DNA of 64,000 nucleotides from Salinivibrio sharmensis (GCF_001995985.1 NZ_MUFC01000006.1:13682-77681), one strand, 5' to 3'; positions 36,652-46,726 are shown, counted from the stretch's first letter. Made by a program: numbers and translations. The notes: generated by a model not told the origin, from the sequence alone.

Positions 36652-36767
36652 ATGGGCCACGCCCAGATAGAAACAATTTATTAACATAATTATTAATAGA
36701 AAGCCTGAAGCCACTACACTAAAACCAACAAGGCTTTTATCAACTGTGACCAAAAAAGATAAAGACT

Positions 36768-38321
36768 ATGAGCAATAATGAAGTTGTATTTGGTGACGAT
36801 GAGCGCCTCGTCTCGACCACTGATAAGCGCGGGGTGATTACCTACTGTAATCCTGAGTTTATTCGCATCGCTGGCTACGATGAAGAAGAACTCACAGGTG
36901 CGCCTCACAATATTATTCGTCACGCCGATATGCCCAAAGCGGCATTTGCAGATATGTGGCGCGCCTTAAAAGCCAACCAACCTTGGCGCGGCATAGTTAA
37001 AAACCGTTGTAAAAACGGCGATTACTATTGGGTAGACGCCTATGTCACTCCCATTTATGAGCACGGCCAAGTCACTGGCTATCAGTCCGTCAGGGTGAAG
37101 CCTGATCCGGCCGTCAAACATCGCGCCGCACAAGCTTACCAAGCTCTGTGCCGGGCAGAGAAAAATGGTAAATCGATGAAGCAGTTATCGGTTGCCGATA
37201 TTCCTGCGGCGTTGAAGTACACATTCATGGGGTTGGGATTGGTCGCCGCCCCTGTGTCGCTTATTTTCGATAGCGCCATATCGGGCTGGGATATTGCAGG
37301 TGCCATTGCGATGCCTTTAGTGCTCGGTACCCTCTTTCGTGATGAGCTGTTCACCTTGCCTACTCTCGCGCGTGGCATACAGGACAATTACGACAGTATC
37401 AGCCGTTATATCTACTCGGGGACCGGGCTTAGCTCTGTGGTTGATTATAAAGTGAAAATGCTCAACGCCCGCATTCGCACCATTCTTGGGCGCATGCTCG
37501 ATGCTTCACTGTCACTGAATCAATTTTCAGATGAGTTGAGCGCATTATCAACACGCGTGTCCGATGCCATCAATAAACAAAGCCATCAGATTTCCTCGAT
37601 TGCCGGTAACATTGATCACGCCTCTGAATCGGCGAACACGGTATCTGATAACGCCCAGCAAAGTGTTGAGCGACTGCAATCAGTCCAGCAGCAAAGCAAA
37701 GAAACCGAGGCCTTGTTACAACAAACGGGCGAGCAGCTAAAAACGCTCTCTCAACAATCGGAAAATTCGCTCACCGCGACGCAACAGCTGTCTGCCACCG
37801 CCGAGCGTGTGACCGAGTCAATGAGTGAGATCAGTAGGATTGCCGAGCAGACGAATTTGCTGGCGCTGAATGCGGCGATTGAAGCGGCACGCGCCGGAGA
37901 ACAGGGCCGAGGCTTTGCGGTTGTTGCCGATGAAGTGCGGGCGCTTTCCAGTCGGACGCAAACGGCCACAGAGCAAATTCAGTCATCGATTCAAGAAATG
38001 CACGACACCATTTCGCATTGGCAAACCCAAATTCACGAAAGCCACGAACAAACGCAAGCGTGTGTTGATACCACCGATCACAGCATTGCGAGCCTACACT
38101 CGGTCAGAAATGCCATCGCAGATGTGGTGGGCCGTACGAATGAAACGCATCACTCTGCCCAAGCGCAATTAGAGAGCTTCACAGCCATTAGCCAAGAGAT
38201 CCATGATATCGAATCGGCTTCTCAGCAAAACCTCAACGAGGTTAACGACGTTTCCGAGGCAAGTAGCCAGCTACGAGATAAAGTGCGTCAGTTCCACGAT
38301 ATTGCTCGGCAATTCGAGTAA
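36768..38321 (+). CDS. Aer-like PAS-domain aerotaxis receptor
   Basis: A 517-residue chemoreceptor with no periplasmic domain. The N-terminal PAS domain (about 8-115; [39 protein letters not shown]) is of the Aer type that binds FAD and reports redox state or oxygen. A hydrophobic segment follows (about 145-185), probably one or two membrane anchors. A long coiled-coil signalling domain has the tip [20 protein letters not shown] near 355-375. Vibrio genomes carry several such proteins; which paralogue this is cannot be told. Confidence 0.88.
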   Translation: MSNNEVVFGDDERLVSTTDKRGVITYCNPEFIRIAGYDEEELTGAPHNIIRHADMPKAAFADMWRALKANQPWRGIVKNRCKNGDYYWVDAYVTPIYEHGQVTGYQSVRVKPDPAVKHRAAQAYQALCRAEKNGKSMKQLSVADIPAALKYTFMGLGLVAAPVSLIFDSAISGWDIAGAIAMPLVLGTLFRDELFTLPTLARGIQDNYDSISRYIYSGTGLSSVVDYKVKMLNARIRTILGRMLDASLSLNQFSDELSALSTRVSDAINKQSHQISSIAGNIDHASESANTVSDNAQQSVERLQSVQQQSKETEALLQQTGEQLKTLSQQSENSLTATQQLSATAERVTESMSEISRIAEQTNLLALNAAIEAARAGEQGRGFAVVADEVRALSSRTQTATEQIQSSIQEMHDTISHWQTQIHESHEQTQACVDTTDHSIASLHSVRNAIADVVGRTNETHHSAQAQLESFTAISQEIHDIESASQQNLNEVNDVSEASSQLRDKVRQFHDIARQFE

Positions 38322-38351
38322 ACGGCCAGCGTCTCCACGTTAGCTGTACTA

Positions 38352-38387
38352 AAAAAGCCCCAATCTGTTTCCAGAGTGGGGCTTTTT
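38352..38387. terminator. Shared terminator between the Aer-like gene and folE
   Basis: AAAAAGCCCC / GGGGCTTTTT with a 16-base loop; symmetrical A- and T-runs allow use from both sides. Confidence 0.85.
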
Positions 38388-38414
38388 GAACATCTGCCGT
38401 CTGAGCATGGGGCG

Positions 38415-39068
38415 TTATTGAATGCCGTGCAAAAACTCAGCCCGTGTTGCGGCATTCTTCTTAAACAAGCCACCCAGTGCGGTGGTGGTCGTCTCACTGT
38501 TGGCATCCATGACACCGCGAGATTTCACGCAATAATGCGTCGCTTCGATACGCACCGCCACATCCTCGGTTTCCAGCAGCGTTTGCAATGCCACAAGTAC
38601 CTGACGGGTCAGTCGCTCTTGCACTTGCGGGCGTTGCGAGAAGAAACGCACAATCCGGTTTATCTTGGACAGACCAAGCACTTTATGGTTAGGAAGGTAG
38701 GCGACGGTTGCCCGACCATCAATGGTAACAAGGTGATGCTCGCAGGTGCTGGTCACTGAGATGTCTTTGACGCGCACCATCTCATCGCACCCCATTTTGT
38801 TCTCAATCATGGTGACTTTGGGAAACTGCGAGTAATCCAAGCCTGAGAAAATCTCATCGACATACATCTTAGCAATTCGCGCTGGTGTCTCAGCCAAGCT
38901 ATCATCGGTAAGGTCTAAATCGATCAACTGCAGGATTTCACGCATGTGAAACTCAATTTTTTCTTTTCGTTCTTCAGAAGACATCGCAGATGTCGCCGTC
39001 ATTGGGGTTTCAATACCGCGAGCAACCAACGCTTCCTGAACTTTCTTTGCAGCATCGCTCAATGCCAT
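38415..39068 (-). CDS. folE: GTP cyclohydrolase I
   Basis: Opens GTP to dihydroneopterin triphosphate, the first step of folate synthesis and also the precursor for QueD. The 217 residues carry the zinc and substrate motifs in [13 protein letters not shown] and in [10 protein letters not shown], plus [24 protein letters not shown] lies before the ATG at 39068. Because it feeds both folate and queuosine, it is functionally linked to queE/queD 7 kb away. Confidence 0.95.
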   Translation of the reverse strand: MALSDAAKKVQEALVARGIETPMTATSAMSSEERKEKIEFHMREILQLIDLDLTDDSLAETPARIAKMYVDEIFSGLDYSQFPKVTMIENKMGCDEMVRVKDISVTSTCEHHLVTIDGRATVAYLPNHKVLGLSKINRIVRFFSQRPQVQERLTRQVLVALQTLLETEDVAVRIEATHYCVKSRGVMDANSETTTTALGGLFKKNAATRAEFLHGIQ

Positions 39069-39498
39069 GATGGATTCCTTTTTGGGTCTGCCCTAGCCGT
39101 TCTTCTACTTACACACTGTAGCCAGTGTCGGATCAGTGCTGTCACTAAATAGAAGCATAACGTTAATATCCAAAAAATACACCTCGCGAATGCTGTGGTT
39201 TTACGGCCTGATACCTTAGTGGACAGCTTCAATGGCAAAGTTGTCAAGGAAAATGAACATCTTCGCTCAGAAATGATGTCGTCACGTGCGACCTACGCTG
39301 TCGCCAAGATGTCATCCTTCGTTATCTCGTCTTCTGAGTGAAACTAAACTGTCATTTTTATTTGGTAGTCTCATCAATTGATTTCCTGCGACTAACCAAC
39401 CGTGGCGTCAGCCATGCCCGCTCAGTGAGTTGCGCTGGTGCAATAAACACCACCAAGACAAGATTTCAATAATAATAAGACACGCGATGGTATATCTT
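39069..39498. other. Long intergenic region with a palindrome upstream of folE
   Basis: No ORF here looks real. ACACTG-TAGC-CAGTGT at 39113-39128 is a perfect six-base inverted repeat about 45-60 bases upstream of folE and could be an operator. The right end runs into a strong plus-strand terminator that has no annotated gene in front of it, so this region may encode a small RNA. Confidence 0.45.
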
Positions 39499-39524
39499 GC
39501 CCCCCTCTACCGGGGGCTTTTTTT
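39499..39524 (+). terminator. Orphan plus-strand terminator
   Basis: GCCCCC / GGGGGC stem with a six-base loop followed by TTTTTTT. The nearest upstream plus-strand gene is over 1 kb away and has its own terminator, so this one ends an unannotated transcript, possibly a small RNA. Confidence 0.75.
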
Positions 39525-39639
39525 ATCGCCCAACATAAAAGACATTGGCTTGACATAAACTCACATTTTTATTGGCATACTTGTTACTAACTTGGCTACG
39601 CTTGAATTGAAACCCACTGTTAGTGACTAAGGAGTCATT

Positions 39640-40140
39640 ATGAAAAAACACGTGTTGATGGCAGTCATGCTCACTGCCGGGGTGACCGCTTGTAGTAACG
39701 GTCAGTATGCCGGCGGTGACGATGGCAGCGTGACAACCTCTGGCGTTGCCCAGCAATGGCAACTGACCATGGTCGATCAACAGGCTATCAGTGCGGAAGG
39801 AACCCCAACGCTTACCATTAATAAGGATATGGGTGTCAGCGGCTTTAGTGGCTGTAACCGTTATTTTGGTAACGCTGAACTGAATAGTAATCGCTTTAAA
39901 GTGGCGCCAATGGCCAGTACAAAGATGGCGTGTTCGTCCAATGCGATGGAACTCGAACAGACCATGAGTCAGGTCCTAAGCCAATGGAGTGATGCAACAA
40001 TACGTGATAATCATCTTATGCTCAGTAATGAGGCGCATACGTTATTATTCACCGCGGCTAACACGAAAAACACTGAGGAAGATCCCCTGCTCAAAAGCCC
40101 TGTGGTTGATTCCCGCTTCAATAAAGGTGAAAAGTACTAA
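39640..40140 (+). CDS. HslJ-like META-domain lipoprotein
   Basis: A 166-residue lipoprotein: signal peptide with lipobox GVTAC (Cys about residue 18) and a META domain (about 38-140) with the signature GFSGCNRYFGNAEL. HslJ in E. coli is a heat-inducible outer-membrane-associated lipoprotein linked to novobiocin tolerance. The C-terminal tail (DPLLKSPVVDSRFNKGEKY) is charged. AAGGAG precedes the ATG. Confidence 0.86.
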   Translation: MKKHVLMAVMLTAGVTACSNGQYAGGDDGSVTTSGVAQQWQLTMVDQQAISAEGTPTLTINKDMGVSGFSGCNRYFGNAELNSNRFKVAPMASTKMACSSNAMELEQTMSQVLSQWSDATIRDNHLMLSNEAHTLLFTAANTKNTEEDPLLKSPVVDSRFNKGEKY

Positions 40141-40174
40141 CCTCGCGTCAGCGTTTAAACCTTAGAAACACATT

Positions 40175-40206
40175 AGGGCGGTGCATCTGTACCGCTCTGG
40201 TTTTTT
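40175..40206 (+). terminator. Terminator after the META-domain gene
   Basis: AGGGCGGT / ACCGCTCT with one G-U pair, followed by GG and a six-base T-run that overlaps the stop codon of the convergent gene. Confidence 0.75.
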
Positions 40207-41821
40207 AAGGGTCAATGCTTTTATTGTCTTGCACTGGCGCGCTGATTTCCATCCAGTGCCACCCAGTATCATTGTCCGCTTTAGCACGGGTCAAGCCAAT
40301 TTCACCATAAGCATGTAATCGCGAGGCAGTCATTTCTTTTTGATCGCTGACCGTTACCCCGCCAACAAACACCCTGACCCGATCTTCCGGCTCGCCTTCA
40401 AATGCCACCTTTAATCGTTTCACTGCTTTTACGCACTCATCAGCCAATCGCTCTGCGCCTTCTGTGCGCGGCAAGATGGCAACAAACTGGCTACCGGTAA
40501 ACCGACATACCAGATCACCGGGCCGCTTAAGCATCTCATCCAGTACCTGTGCAATTTGTCGAATCAACTGATCACCGGCAATACGTCCATACTGGTTGTT
40601 GTAATTAGACAGGTGCTGGATCTCTACCACCATCAGGCTCAAAGGCACTTCATCACGAAGTGCACGCTGTATCTCACGTTCGAGCTCCTGTTCAAACTGA
40701 GTGCGGTTATGTAATCCCGTCAACCCATCACACTTGGTCATCGACTCCAGTCGACTATTGGCTTCTTTCAATGCGTGTGTTTTTTGATCAACTTGTACCT
40801 GAACACTGTAGGCGCGAGACTGCAGGCGATAAAGCAGGTAGCAAATCACCAAAAATATGCCACTGCCAATGAGAAACGTCCACAACGGCACCCAGCTTTG
40901 CCGTGCCTGCATGTAGCTGACGGTCGGATAGCCAATCAGTTCCCACTCGCGACCCGCGAAGAAAATAGGCTTGGCGGGCTGTTGCGCCAGTGAGTCTTTC
41001 ATTTGTGCCAATTCCACCCGCTGCGTATGAAGTACTTGGCGATGACTCGGGTCGGTCGCATCAATCAGGGTATAATTAATCCCATCATTAATGACGGTGT
41101 CTATCGCCAAATTGACCAAGGTATTCACATCAATCACCGCCACCAGAAACCCGCGTAAATCTCGCGTGTCTTCTCCACCCAGCTGCTCTGGATCTAACAA
41201 AATAGGCATAATCAACAAAAAGCCGCGTACATTGCCATAGGCGCGCTCAATAGTGGTAGCAGGGGTGGCGACAGGCACACCGGTATTAAAGCTGGTTTTC
41301 AATGCCTGACGGGTGACTGGCGTCGAGCCAAGATCGTAACCAATAACAGACGCTTCACGGTTCTCGCCAGAGGTGAATCTCAGCGGAAAATACATGTCAC
41401 GCCGCTTAGCAGGGATCAGCTGATTGTTTGGGCTGAGTTCGACAATGTTAAATCCTGACGACGGGTCACCCCTTTCTTCCATTCCCTGAACATAATGTCG
41501 ACGCTGATGGTGCATCACGATATCCACCCACTCTATCGACTTAAAGCTTGGGTGGCGTTTCAGTACACCGGATGTCAGTGGCTGAAAATTACGCGCGTCC
41601 AATCGGTGACCCGCGTCAAAATGATTCTTGACCGCATAGAGCAGTTCAAGGCCAAGATTAACCTCTCTAGCTAACGCCATTGCGGCATTATTCACGTCTT
41701 TATGCAGCTCTTTACGAATCGCCTCTTGCTCTTTTTGATACAATAAATGGGCGGTTAAGGCTGCAAATCCCACACCGATCAGTGCGGTTAATACAATTAC
41801 GCTCCATGCTCTTCGCGGCAT
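40205..41821 (-). CDS. CHASE-domain protein with a degenerate GGDEF domain
   Basis: A 538-residue membrane protein. Helix one is at about 7-28; a periplasmic CHASE-type sensor domain (about 40-305, with GYDLGSTPVTRQAL) follows, then a second helix (about 314-334), a coiled linker and a GGDEF domain. The catalytic GGDEF sequence is replaced by TGSQF at about 443-447 (RFTGSQFVAIL), so diguanylate cyclase activity is unlikely. LTGLHNR and the overall fold are kept. It may bind GTP or c-di-GMP, or act through protein contacts. No EAL domain follows. Confidence 0.85.
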   Translation of the reverse strand: MPRRAWSVIVLTALIGVGFAALTAHLLYQKEQEAIRKELHKDVNNAAMALAREVNLGLELLYAVKNHFDAGHRLDARNFQPLTSGVLKRHPSFKSIEWVDIVMHHQRRHYVQGMEERGDPSSGFNIVELSPNNQLIPAKRRDMYFPLRFTSGENREASVIGYDLGSTPVTRQALKTSFNTGVPVATPATTIERAYGNVRGFLLIMPILLDPEQLGGEDTRDLRGFLVAVIDVNTLVNLAIDTVINDGINYTLIDATDPSHRQVLHTQRVELAQMKDSLAQQPAKPIFFAGREWELIGYPTVSYMQARQSWVPLWTFLIGSGIFLVICYLLYRLQSRAYSVQVQVDQKTHALKEANSRLESMTKCDGLTGLHNRTQFEQELEREIQRALRDEVPLSLMVVEIQHLSNYNNQYGRIAGDQLIRQIAQVLDEMLKRPGDLVCRFTGSQFVAILPRTEGAERLADECVKAVKRLKVAFEGEPEDRVRVFVGGVTVSDQKEMTASRLHAYGEIGLTRAKADNDTGWHWMEISAPVQDNKSIDP

Positions 41822-41974
41822 CAGGGTCGTCCTTATAAAGAATAATCCACGTGATAAAACAGAAGATTCACTGACTCTCTCCCTTTATAAGCGTAGTGGG
41901 CAGACTAATAAACGATCAAATTTTTAACAAAATGGCAGGACGTGTCGCGGGTCTGTCAAAAGGTGGCAAGCAAT

Positions 41975-42002
41975 GCGACTCACTGTGGGTGCAGTGAGTC
42001 GC
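41975..42002. other. Strong hairpin downstream of the DUF4250 gene
   Basis: GCGACTCACTG / CAGTGAGTCGC perfect 11-base stem with a six-base loop, just beyond the 3' end of the minus-strand DUF4250 gene. There is no T-run; it may protect the mRNA 3' end. Confidence 0.55.
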
Positions 42003-42012
42003 AGGTTAGACG

Positions 42013-42207
42013 TTATTTAAGCTTTAATTGGTTGGTGAGTGGGTCGTACTCACAACCAATATCATCAAACTTACTTTGCAACTGATCGTGGTCGAGGTCT
42101 AAATGCGCCATCAGTGCTTCCAAACTATCACACTCTAGACGCAGTCTTTCATTCACAATGCCATAGAAGATAGCACCATCTAATCGGCTGATATTGTGGA
42201 TATCCAT
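42013..42207 (-). CDS. DUF4250 small protein
   Basis: A 64-residue soluble protein, MDIHNISRLDGAIFYGIVNE onward, matching the DUF4250 pattern of a short helical domain ending CEYDPLTNQLKLK. The function of the family is unknown. I chose the ATG at 42207, where AGGAGAGGGT is directly upstream; a start eight codons earlier is less likely. The next minus-strand gene ends 62 bases upstream, so the two may be co-transcribed. Confidence 0.8.
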   Translation of the reverse strand: MDIHNISRLDGAIFYGIVNERLRLECDSLEALMAHLDLDHDQLQSKFDDIGCEYDPLTNQLKLK

Positions 42208-42269
42208 ACCCTCTCCTTGCACTGAACTCACGTACTCTGAGTATAGATCCTAGACGAAAAACTGCCCAA

Positions 42270-42941
42270 TTAAGCAATGACCAGCCGTGTCAAACTGATA
42301 TTGGCCAACAGCATAAATCCAAAGCCCACACTCACGCGCCAAAACACAGGCGATGTTTGCTTAAGCAGGTGCCAAATCTGTGCGGCCACCCCAAGCAAAC
42401 CTAGGCCTGCACCCGCCATAATGGCGTTGATGTCACTCGTTGTCGATGGGCTGAGTGCAGACAACAGCGCGGCCATCACCATCATTGCCATAAACGCCAG
42501 TACACTGGCCAAAGGGAGCAAACGGTCGAAAGCTTGCAGTCGCGAGCGAGCGCGCACTAACAGGGCGTGGCCAAGGCTTGCCCCGAGAATAATAAGCTGC
42601 AAGCTTCCTACAACCATCATCTCGCCACCGAGCGGCGCAAGTATGACAATCCATGCAACAAACCCCAATAAATTTGCGACATGAAGCAAAGGAATAGGAC
42701 CTGAACGACGTGTTTTGCCTGTTTTTGATCGAAACGCAAAAATCCCTAACAACAAAAAGGGTAAACTGGCGAACAACGTAAATGGAACTAAGATCAACCA
42801 CGCAAAAACAGGCACCCAGAAAGCACGATGGAAGCGGCCCCGCTGGCCTGGGCATATTTCTCCTTTCAATAGCGCCAGTGAGAGCACCAGCTGTGCCCCT
42901 AGAATTGCCGAGGCAACCGCAGGAGCAAGTAACGTATACAT
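42270..42941 (-). CDS. Polytopic membrane protein of unknown function
   Basis: A 223-residue inner-membrane protein with about seven hydrophobic segments (first at about 6-25, then a pair at 45-70) and a short basic loop FRSKTGKTRRSG. I do not recognise the family. The ATG at 42941 has AAGGTG nine bases upstream. It lies between the DUF4250 gene and a divergent diguanylate cyclase gene. Confidence 0.7.
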   Translation of the reverse strand: MYTLLAPAVASAILGAQLVLSLALLKGEICPGQRGRFHRAFWVPVFAWLILVPFTLFASLPFLLLGIFAFRSKTGKTRRSGPIPLLHVANLLGFVAWIVILAPLGGEMMVVGSLQLIILGASLGHALLVRARSRLQAFDRLLPLASVLAFMAMMVMAALLSALSPSTTSDINAIMAGAGLGLLGVAAQIWHLLKQTSPVFWRVSVGFGFMLLANISLTRLVIA

Positions 42942-43104
42942 AGTGAAAAGCACCTTACGTATCTCAATAGAAAATGGTCAATTATTCGTTTCATTGCATT
43001 AAAAAGTTGGCTAGATCACATTGAGTGCAAGAAACGCAGTCAAAACAAACAACAAACTGGCATGTTTGCACGCTTATACCAACCTTTATGACAGAAAAAA
43101 TAAC

Positions 43105-44394
43105 ATGACCGCGCCGCATGATAATACCAAAGCAGCGGACGCAACTGGAACCTTTGCACAGGCGGGAACAACAATGGGTGCAATGATGAGTGAAACTTTA
43201 GGCCATATTATCTACAAGCTGCAAATATCATTCCTTGAGCTGTGGAGTGCTAAAAAGCACGCAAGCAGCTTTAATAATACACGCAGCACTTATCTGCGCA
43301 GCCGCTTGTGCGTGTTGTGTTATGTATGGGCCGCCCTGACCATTGCATGGTCACCCGCTGATTTTTTGTTCCTCGCCGACAAAACGGCCGCTGCGCAGCT
43401 CTCGCTACAACGCCTTTTGTTGGCGGGTATGCTTATTACCATTGGTTATGCGGTCAATCGCGCTAATAATCTCAAATCAGCGAAACTTGGCTTGGTCGCC
43501 ATGGTGCTTGCTACCAACGCCTTTTATTTGTCCGCCAGCCACACTTTAGGCTTTCCCACCGACAACGCGGCATTCTCTTACAGCTACACCTTGCTGCCCA
43601 TTATTCAGATTGTCATGCTGACCATCTTCCCGCTCACAATGCGGGAAAGCATACTCTTGATGTCGATTACCCTGATTTGCCACTTATGGGTTGATTCATT
43701 CAGTGGCACCATGACCAGTCCAGATAATATTGCTTCGTATTGGCTACAAACCGTCATTGCGTTCATGGTGGTATGGTCACAGCTTTCTCAACTCCACATG
43801 ATTTTGCGCCTTTACCGGCAGGCGACGCTGGACCCATTAACCGGTATCTATAACCGCCGAATGCTATTACAGCTGGCCATGCGCGCTCTGGCCGTTAGCG
43901 AAGAGAGGCACTCGCCATTCTCCGTCTTGCTGCTCGATTTGGATAAGTTCAAGCGAATTAATGACAAGTGGGGGCACTACGCAGGCGATGTGGTCTTGCA
44001 ATCATTTACTCGCACCGTACAAGAGCGTTTGAGAAAGGCCGATATTTTCGGTCGCTTTGGTGGCGAGGAGTTTATTGTCTTTCTCCCTAAATGTAATGGC
44101 GAAATCACCGCGCAAATCGCCGAACGTTTGCTAGGTGAAATTAGAGAGATGGATGTCTATATTGATGAAAGCCGTACTCCGTTGAAAGTCACCGCGTCGA
44201 TAGGCCTCTCCACGCTACAACCAGGCGATACGCTTTCATCCTTGATAGAGCGCGCCGACAGTGCTCTCTACCAAGCAAAAGCCGAAGGGCGAAATTGCAT
44301 ACGTAGTTACCAGCCAGGCAAACAGACGGGGTTTGACGCCAGAAACTCTGTCAGCCGTGACAATATCGACATGCCTACCGAAACATCGCTTTAG
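43105..44394 (+). CDS. Membrane diguanylate cyclase (GGEEF)
   Basis: About 429 residues. A hydrophilic N-terminus leads to about six membrane helices (seven-TM-like sensory block, about 70-235), then a GGDEF domain with DPLTGIYNRR, LLDLDKFKRINDKWGH and an intact active-site GGEEF in FGRFGGEEFIVFLP. It should make c-di-GMP at the inner membrane. The start is uncertain: the frame is open back to 43021, and ATG 43174, with GGGA upstream, is an alternative. No RxxD inhibitory site is evident at the usual position before GGEEF. Confidence 0.85.
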   Translation: MTAPHDNTKAADATGTFAQAGTTMGAMMSETLGHIIYKLQISFLELWSAKKHASSFNNTRSTYLRSRLCVLCYVWAALTIAWSPADFLFLADKTAAAQLSLQRLLLAGMLITIGYAVNRANNLKSAKLGLVAMVLATNAFYLSASHTLGFPTDNAAFSYSYTLLPIIQIVMLTIFPLTMRESILLMSITLICHLWVDSFSGTMTSPDNIASYWLQTVIAFMVVWSQLSQLHMILRLYRQATLDPLTGIYNRRMLLQLAMRALAVSEERHSPFSVLLLDLDKFKRINDKWGHYAGDVVLQSFTRTVQERLRKADIFGRFGGEEFIVFLPKCNGEITAQIAERLLGEIREMDVYIDESRTPLKVTASIGLSTLQPGDTLSSLIERADSALYQAKAEGRNCIRSYQPGKQTGFDARNSVSRDNIDMPTETSL

Positions 44395-44511
44395 CGAAGC
44401 ATTCGGTCGCAAAGGGACAAGCAGAGACAGGCAGGAGAAAGTACAGTCATCGCGAGACGCTCTCTTGGGTGGGCGTTGGGCGGTGCCTTTTTCTCCGCGC
44501 CGAGTTAACGC

Positions 44512-45729
44512 TTAGGATGCCACAACAGACGTTTGGCGCTGGCTTTCGCGACGTCGGCGCATGACACGAGAAAGGCCAAATACCAGTCCCAATAAAATAG
44601 TGATAAGCGCTAGGGCCGCAATCACCACGCCAGGCCATGCATAGTGTTGCCAAGCTGCGATAAGATAAAACCCACCGAGACTGCCGCCAACATAATAATG
44701 CACTAAATACAAAGCCGTCGCTGTCGCTTTACCCTGCGCGGCTTGACGACTTACCCATCCATAAGCGAGTGAGTGAGTAAAGAACGCGCCACCACTGACA
44801 ATTAATAACCCCACCACCATCCAAAGCACCTGACTGCTCAAGGTCACAACCACGCCTAGCATGGCCACCCCTGTTCCAAAAGCCATGCCTTTGATCGCGC
44901 CAAAGTGCAGTACCCAGCGCCCGCTCAATCGTGATGTCACCGTGCCGGCGAGGTAACAAACAAACACCGAAGACACCAAACTGACTGGCAATTGGTAAGG
45001 TGCAGCCACCAAACGGAACGCCATTACCGAAAACAAATTCACGAATAACGCAAAGTTCACCCCACCAATCAGCATCGCCAACCACAATTTAGGAGTGCGA
45101 AGGTGCGTGAGTACCCCGCGAGAATGGGTCAGTAAGGAGGTATTACCAGGCAAAAAATAACGCTGACGCGGCAATAGTTTGCTCACAATGGTGACTCCCA
45201 GCAAGGAAAACACGGCCATCGCCATCACCGCGCCATGCCATCCCCACCAATCTGTCATCATTCCACCGAGTACGCGGCCCGAGATCCCGCCCAGTGAGTT
45301 AGCACTGATATAGCTGCCCACGGCAATCGCCAGCGCCTCCGGTGAGAATTCTTCTGCCATATACGCCACTGCCACCGCGGCAAACCCACCCAGCGCAATA
45401 CCGACTAAAGCCCGTAAACCGACGATGATCCAAAAAGAAGAGGTGCTGGCGATCATAAGGCCTATCACGGGAAGCATCCAAAGGCTCACCAGCATCACTG
45501 GACGCCTACCGATTCGCTCCGAGAGCACGGCCCAAGGCACCAGTGAAAAAGAAAGGCCTAAAGTGGTGGCCGCAAGTAGCCAGTTCGCCCGTGTTTCACT
45601 GATCCCATCGGCCGCGGCAAAAACCGGCAGCATAGGTTGAAACAAGTAAAGGTTGCAGAAAATCAGAAACGAGCCGAACGCCAGTGCAAACGCCGTCAGT
45701 CGATAACGTGGTGAGCCAAGCTCAATCAT
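44512..45729 (-). CDS. MFS transporter (YnfM-like)
   Basis: A 405-residue 12-helix major-facilitator protein; motif A appears as LSERIGRRPVML, followed by GLRALVGIALGG. It resembles E. coli YnfM, a putative arabinose-like or drug exporter. It is divergent from a LysR-type regulator gene, the usual arrangement for regulator and target. The substrate is unknown. Confidence 0.85.
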   Translation of the reverse strand: MIELGSPRYRLTAFALAFGSFLIFCNLYLFQPMLPVFAAADGISETRANWLLAATTLGLSFSLVPWAVLSERIGRRPVMLVSLWMLPVIGLMIASTSSFWIIVGLRALVGIALGGFAAVAVAYMAEEFSPEALAIAVGSYISANSLGGISGRVLGGMMTDWWGWHGAVMAMAVFSLLGVTIVSKLLPRQRYFLPGNTSLLTHSRGVLTHLRTPKLWLAMLIGGVNFALFVNLFSVMAFRLVAAPYQLPVSLVSSVFVCYLAGTVTSRLSGRWVLHFGAIKGMAFGTGVAMLGVVVTLSSQVLWMVVGLLIVSGGAFFTHSLAYGWVSRQAAQGKATATALYLVHYYVGGSLGGFYLIAAWQHYAWPGVVIAALALITILLGLVFGLSRVMRRRRESQRQTSVVAS

Positions 45730-45829
45730 GAAAGCCTACCGTGTCATTAAGATGTGATCATGCTAACAACCGCTTTATAATTAATAAAATATATTAAATA
45801 TATCCTCTTCATATCTTTTATTTATAGCT
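45730..45829. promoter_or_regulatory. Divergent MFS/LysR control region
   Basis: A 100-base intergenic stretch, very AT-rich in the middle (ATTAATAAAATATATTAAATATAT at 45779-45802 region), suitable for overlapping promoters and a LysR-type T-N11-A site. No single operator is convincing. Confidence 0.4.
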
Positions 45830-46726
45830 ATGGACGTCAAACAGCTCCGCCAGGTGATTGCTGTCGCTGAGACTAAAAGCTTCACGCTCGCCGCCCAGCG
45901 TCTGCATATCGCGCAGCCTGCGCTCAGTATTGCGATCAAAAAGCTTGAGAATCAATTGGGTATGCCGATTTTTATTCGCAATGAAAAGCACATTCAGCTT
46001 ACGCAAGAAGGGCAAGTATTACTGCAGCATGCCTATCGCGTCGTACAGCAAATGCAAGATGCAGCCACAGCAATGGATGAGCTTAAAGGATTGCAAAAAG
46101 GCGAGGTACGTATCGGTGTACCGGGTATGCTCGGATCGTATTTTTTTCCTGAGTTGCTGATGGGGTTCCGCCGTCGCTATCCCACGCTAAAACTCACAGT
46201 AGTAGAGGCTGGCACTCACTCCCTGCGGCAAATGCTACTCGACGGTGAGCTAGATCTCGCCGTGATTAACGATAGAGAGGTGCCCGATTCGTTAGAAACC
46301 ACGCATTTGATTTCCTCACAGATGGTTGCCGTCGTCGCGACCGATCATACGCTCGCCACACATCACACGCTCAATTACCACACCTTTTTCGCTCATGAGT
46401 TGATCATGTTCCGTCCGGGCTATTTTCATCGTGACTATTTGGATCAGGTCTGCGATGAACATGCCATCATCCCCAAACTCTCATTAGAAACCAACTTACT
46501 GGCGATGATTTTGAACATTGTCCGTCACGGCTTTGCCATCAGTGCACTGCTCGATATGGTCACTGAACACGAAAGTGGCATTGTCGGGATACCGTTCACA
46601 CAGCCGATCAAGCTCGATATTGCGATTGCCTGGCGTAAACATGGTTACTTATCCCTCGCCGATCGCGCCTTTATTGATTATGTGCAACAACACAATCCGT
46701 CTGCCAAGCCTTCTTTGACATCCTGA
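45830..46726 (+). CDS. LysR-type transcriptional regulator
   Basis: A 298-residue regulator with an N-terminal winged helix-turn-helix (about 5-60; TLAAQRLHIAQPALSIAIKK) and a periplasmic-binding-protein-like effector domain (about 90-290). It resembles the CynR/YnfL branch. Divergent orientation to the MFS gene suggests it controls that transporter. The effector is unknown. Confidence 0.88.
   Translation: MDVKQLRQVIAVAETKSFTLAAQRLHIAQPALSIAIKKLENQLGMPIFIRNEKHIQLTQEGQVLLQHAYRVVQQMQDAATAMDELKGLQKGEVRIGVPGMLGSYFFPELLMGFRRRYPTLKLTVVEAGTHSLRQMLLDGELDLAVINDREVPDSLETTHLISSQMVAVVATDHTLATHHTLNYHTFFAHELIMFRPGYFHRDYLDQVCDEHAIIPKLSLETNLLAMILNIVRHGFAISALLDMVTEHESGIVGIPFTQPIKLDIAIAWRKHGYLSLADRAFIDYVQQHNPSAKPSLTS

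Noticed and set aside
36652-36767. Sigma-28 (FliA) promoter before the Aer-like gene
   Set aside because: No TAAA-N15-GCCGATAA-type match was found in the upstream region.
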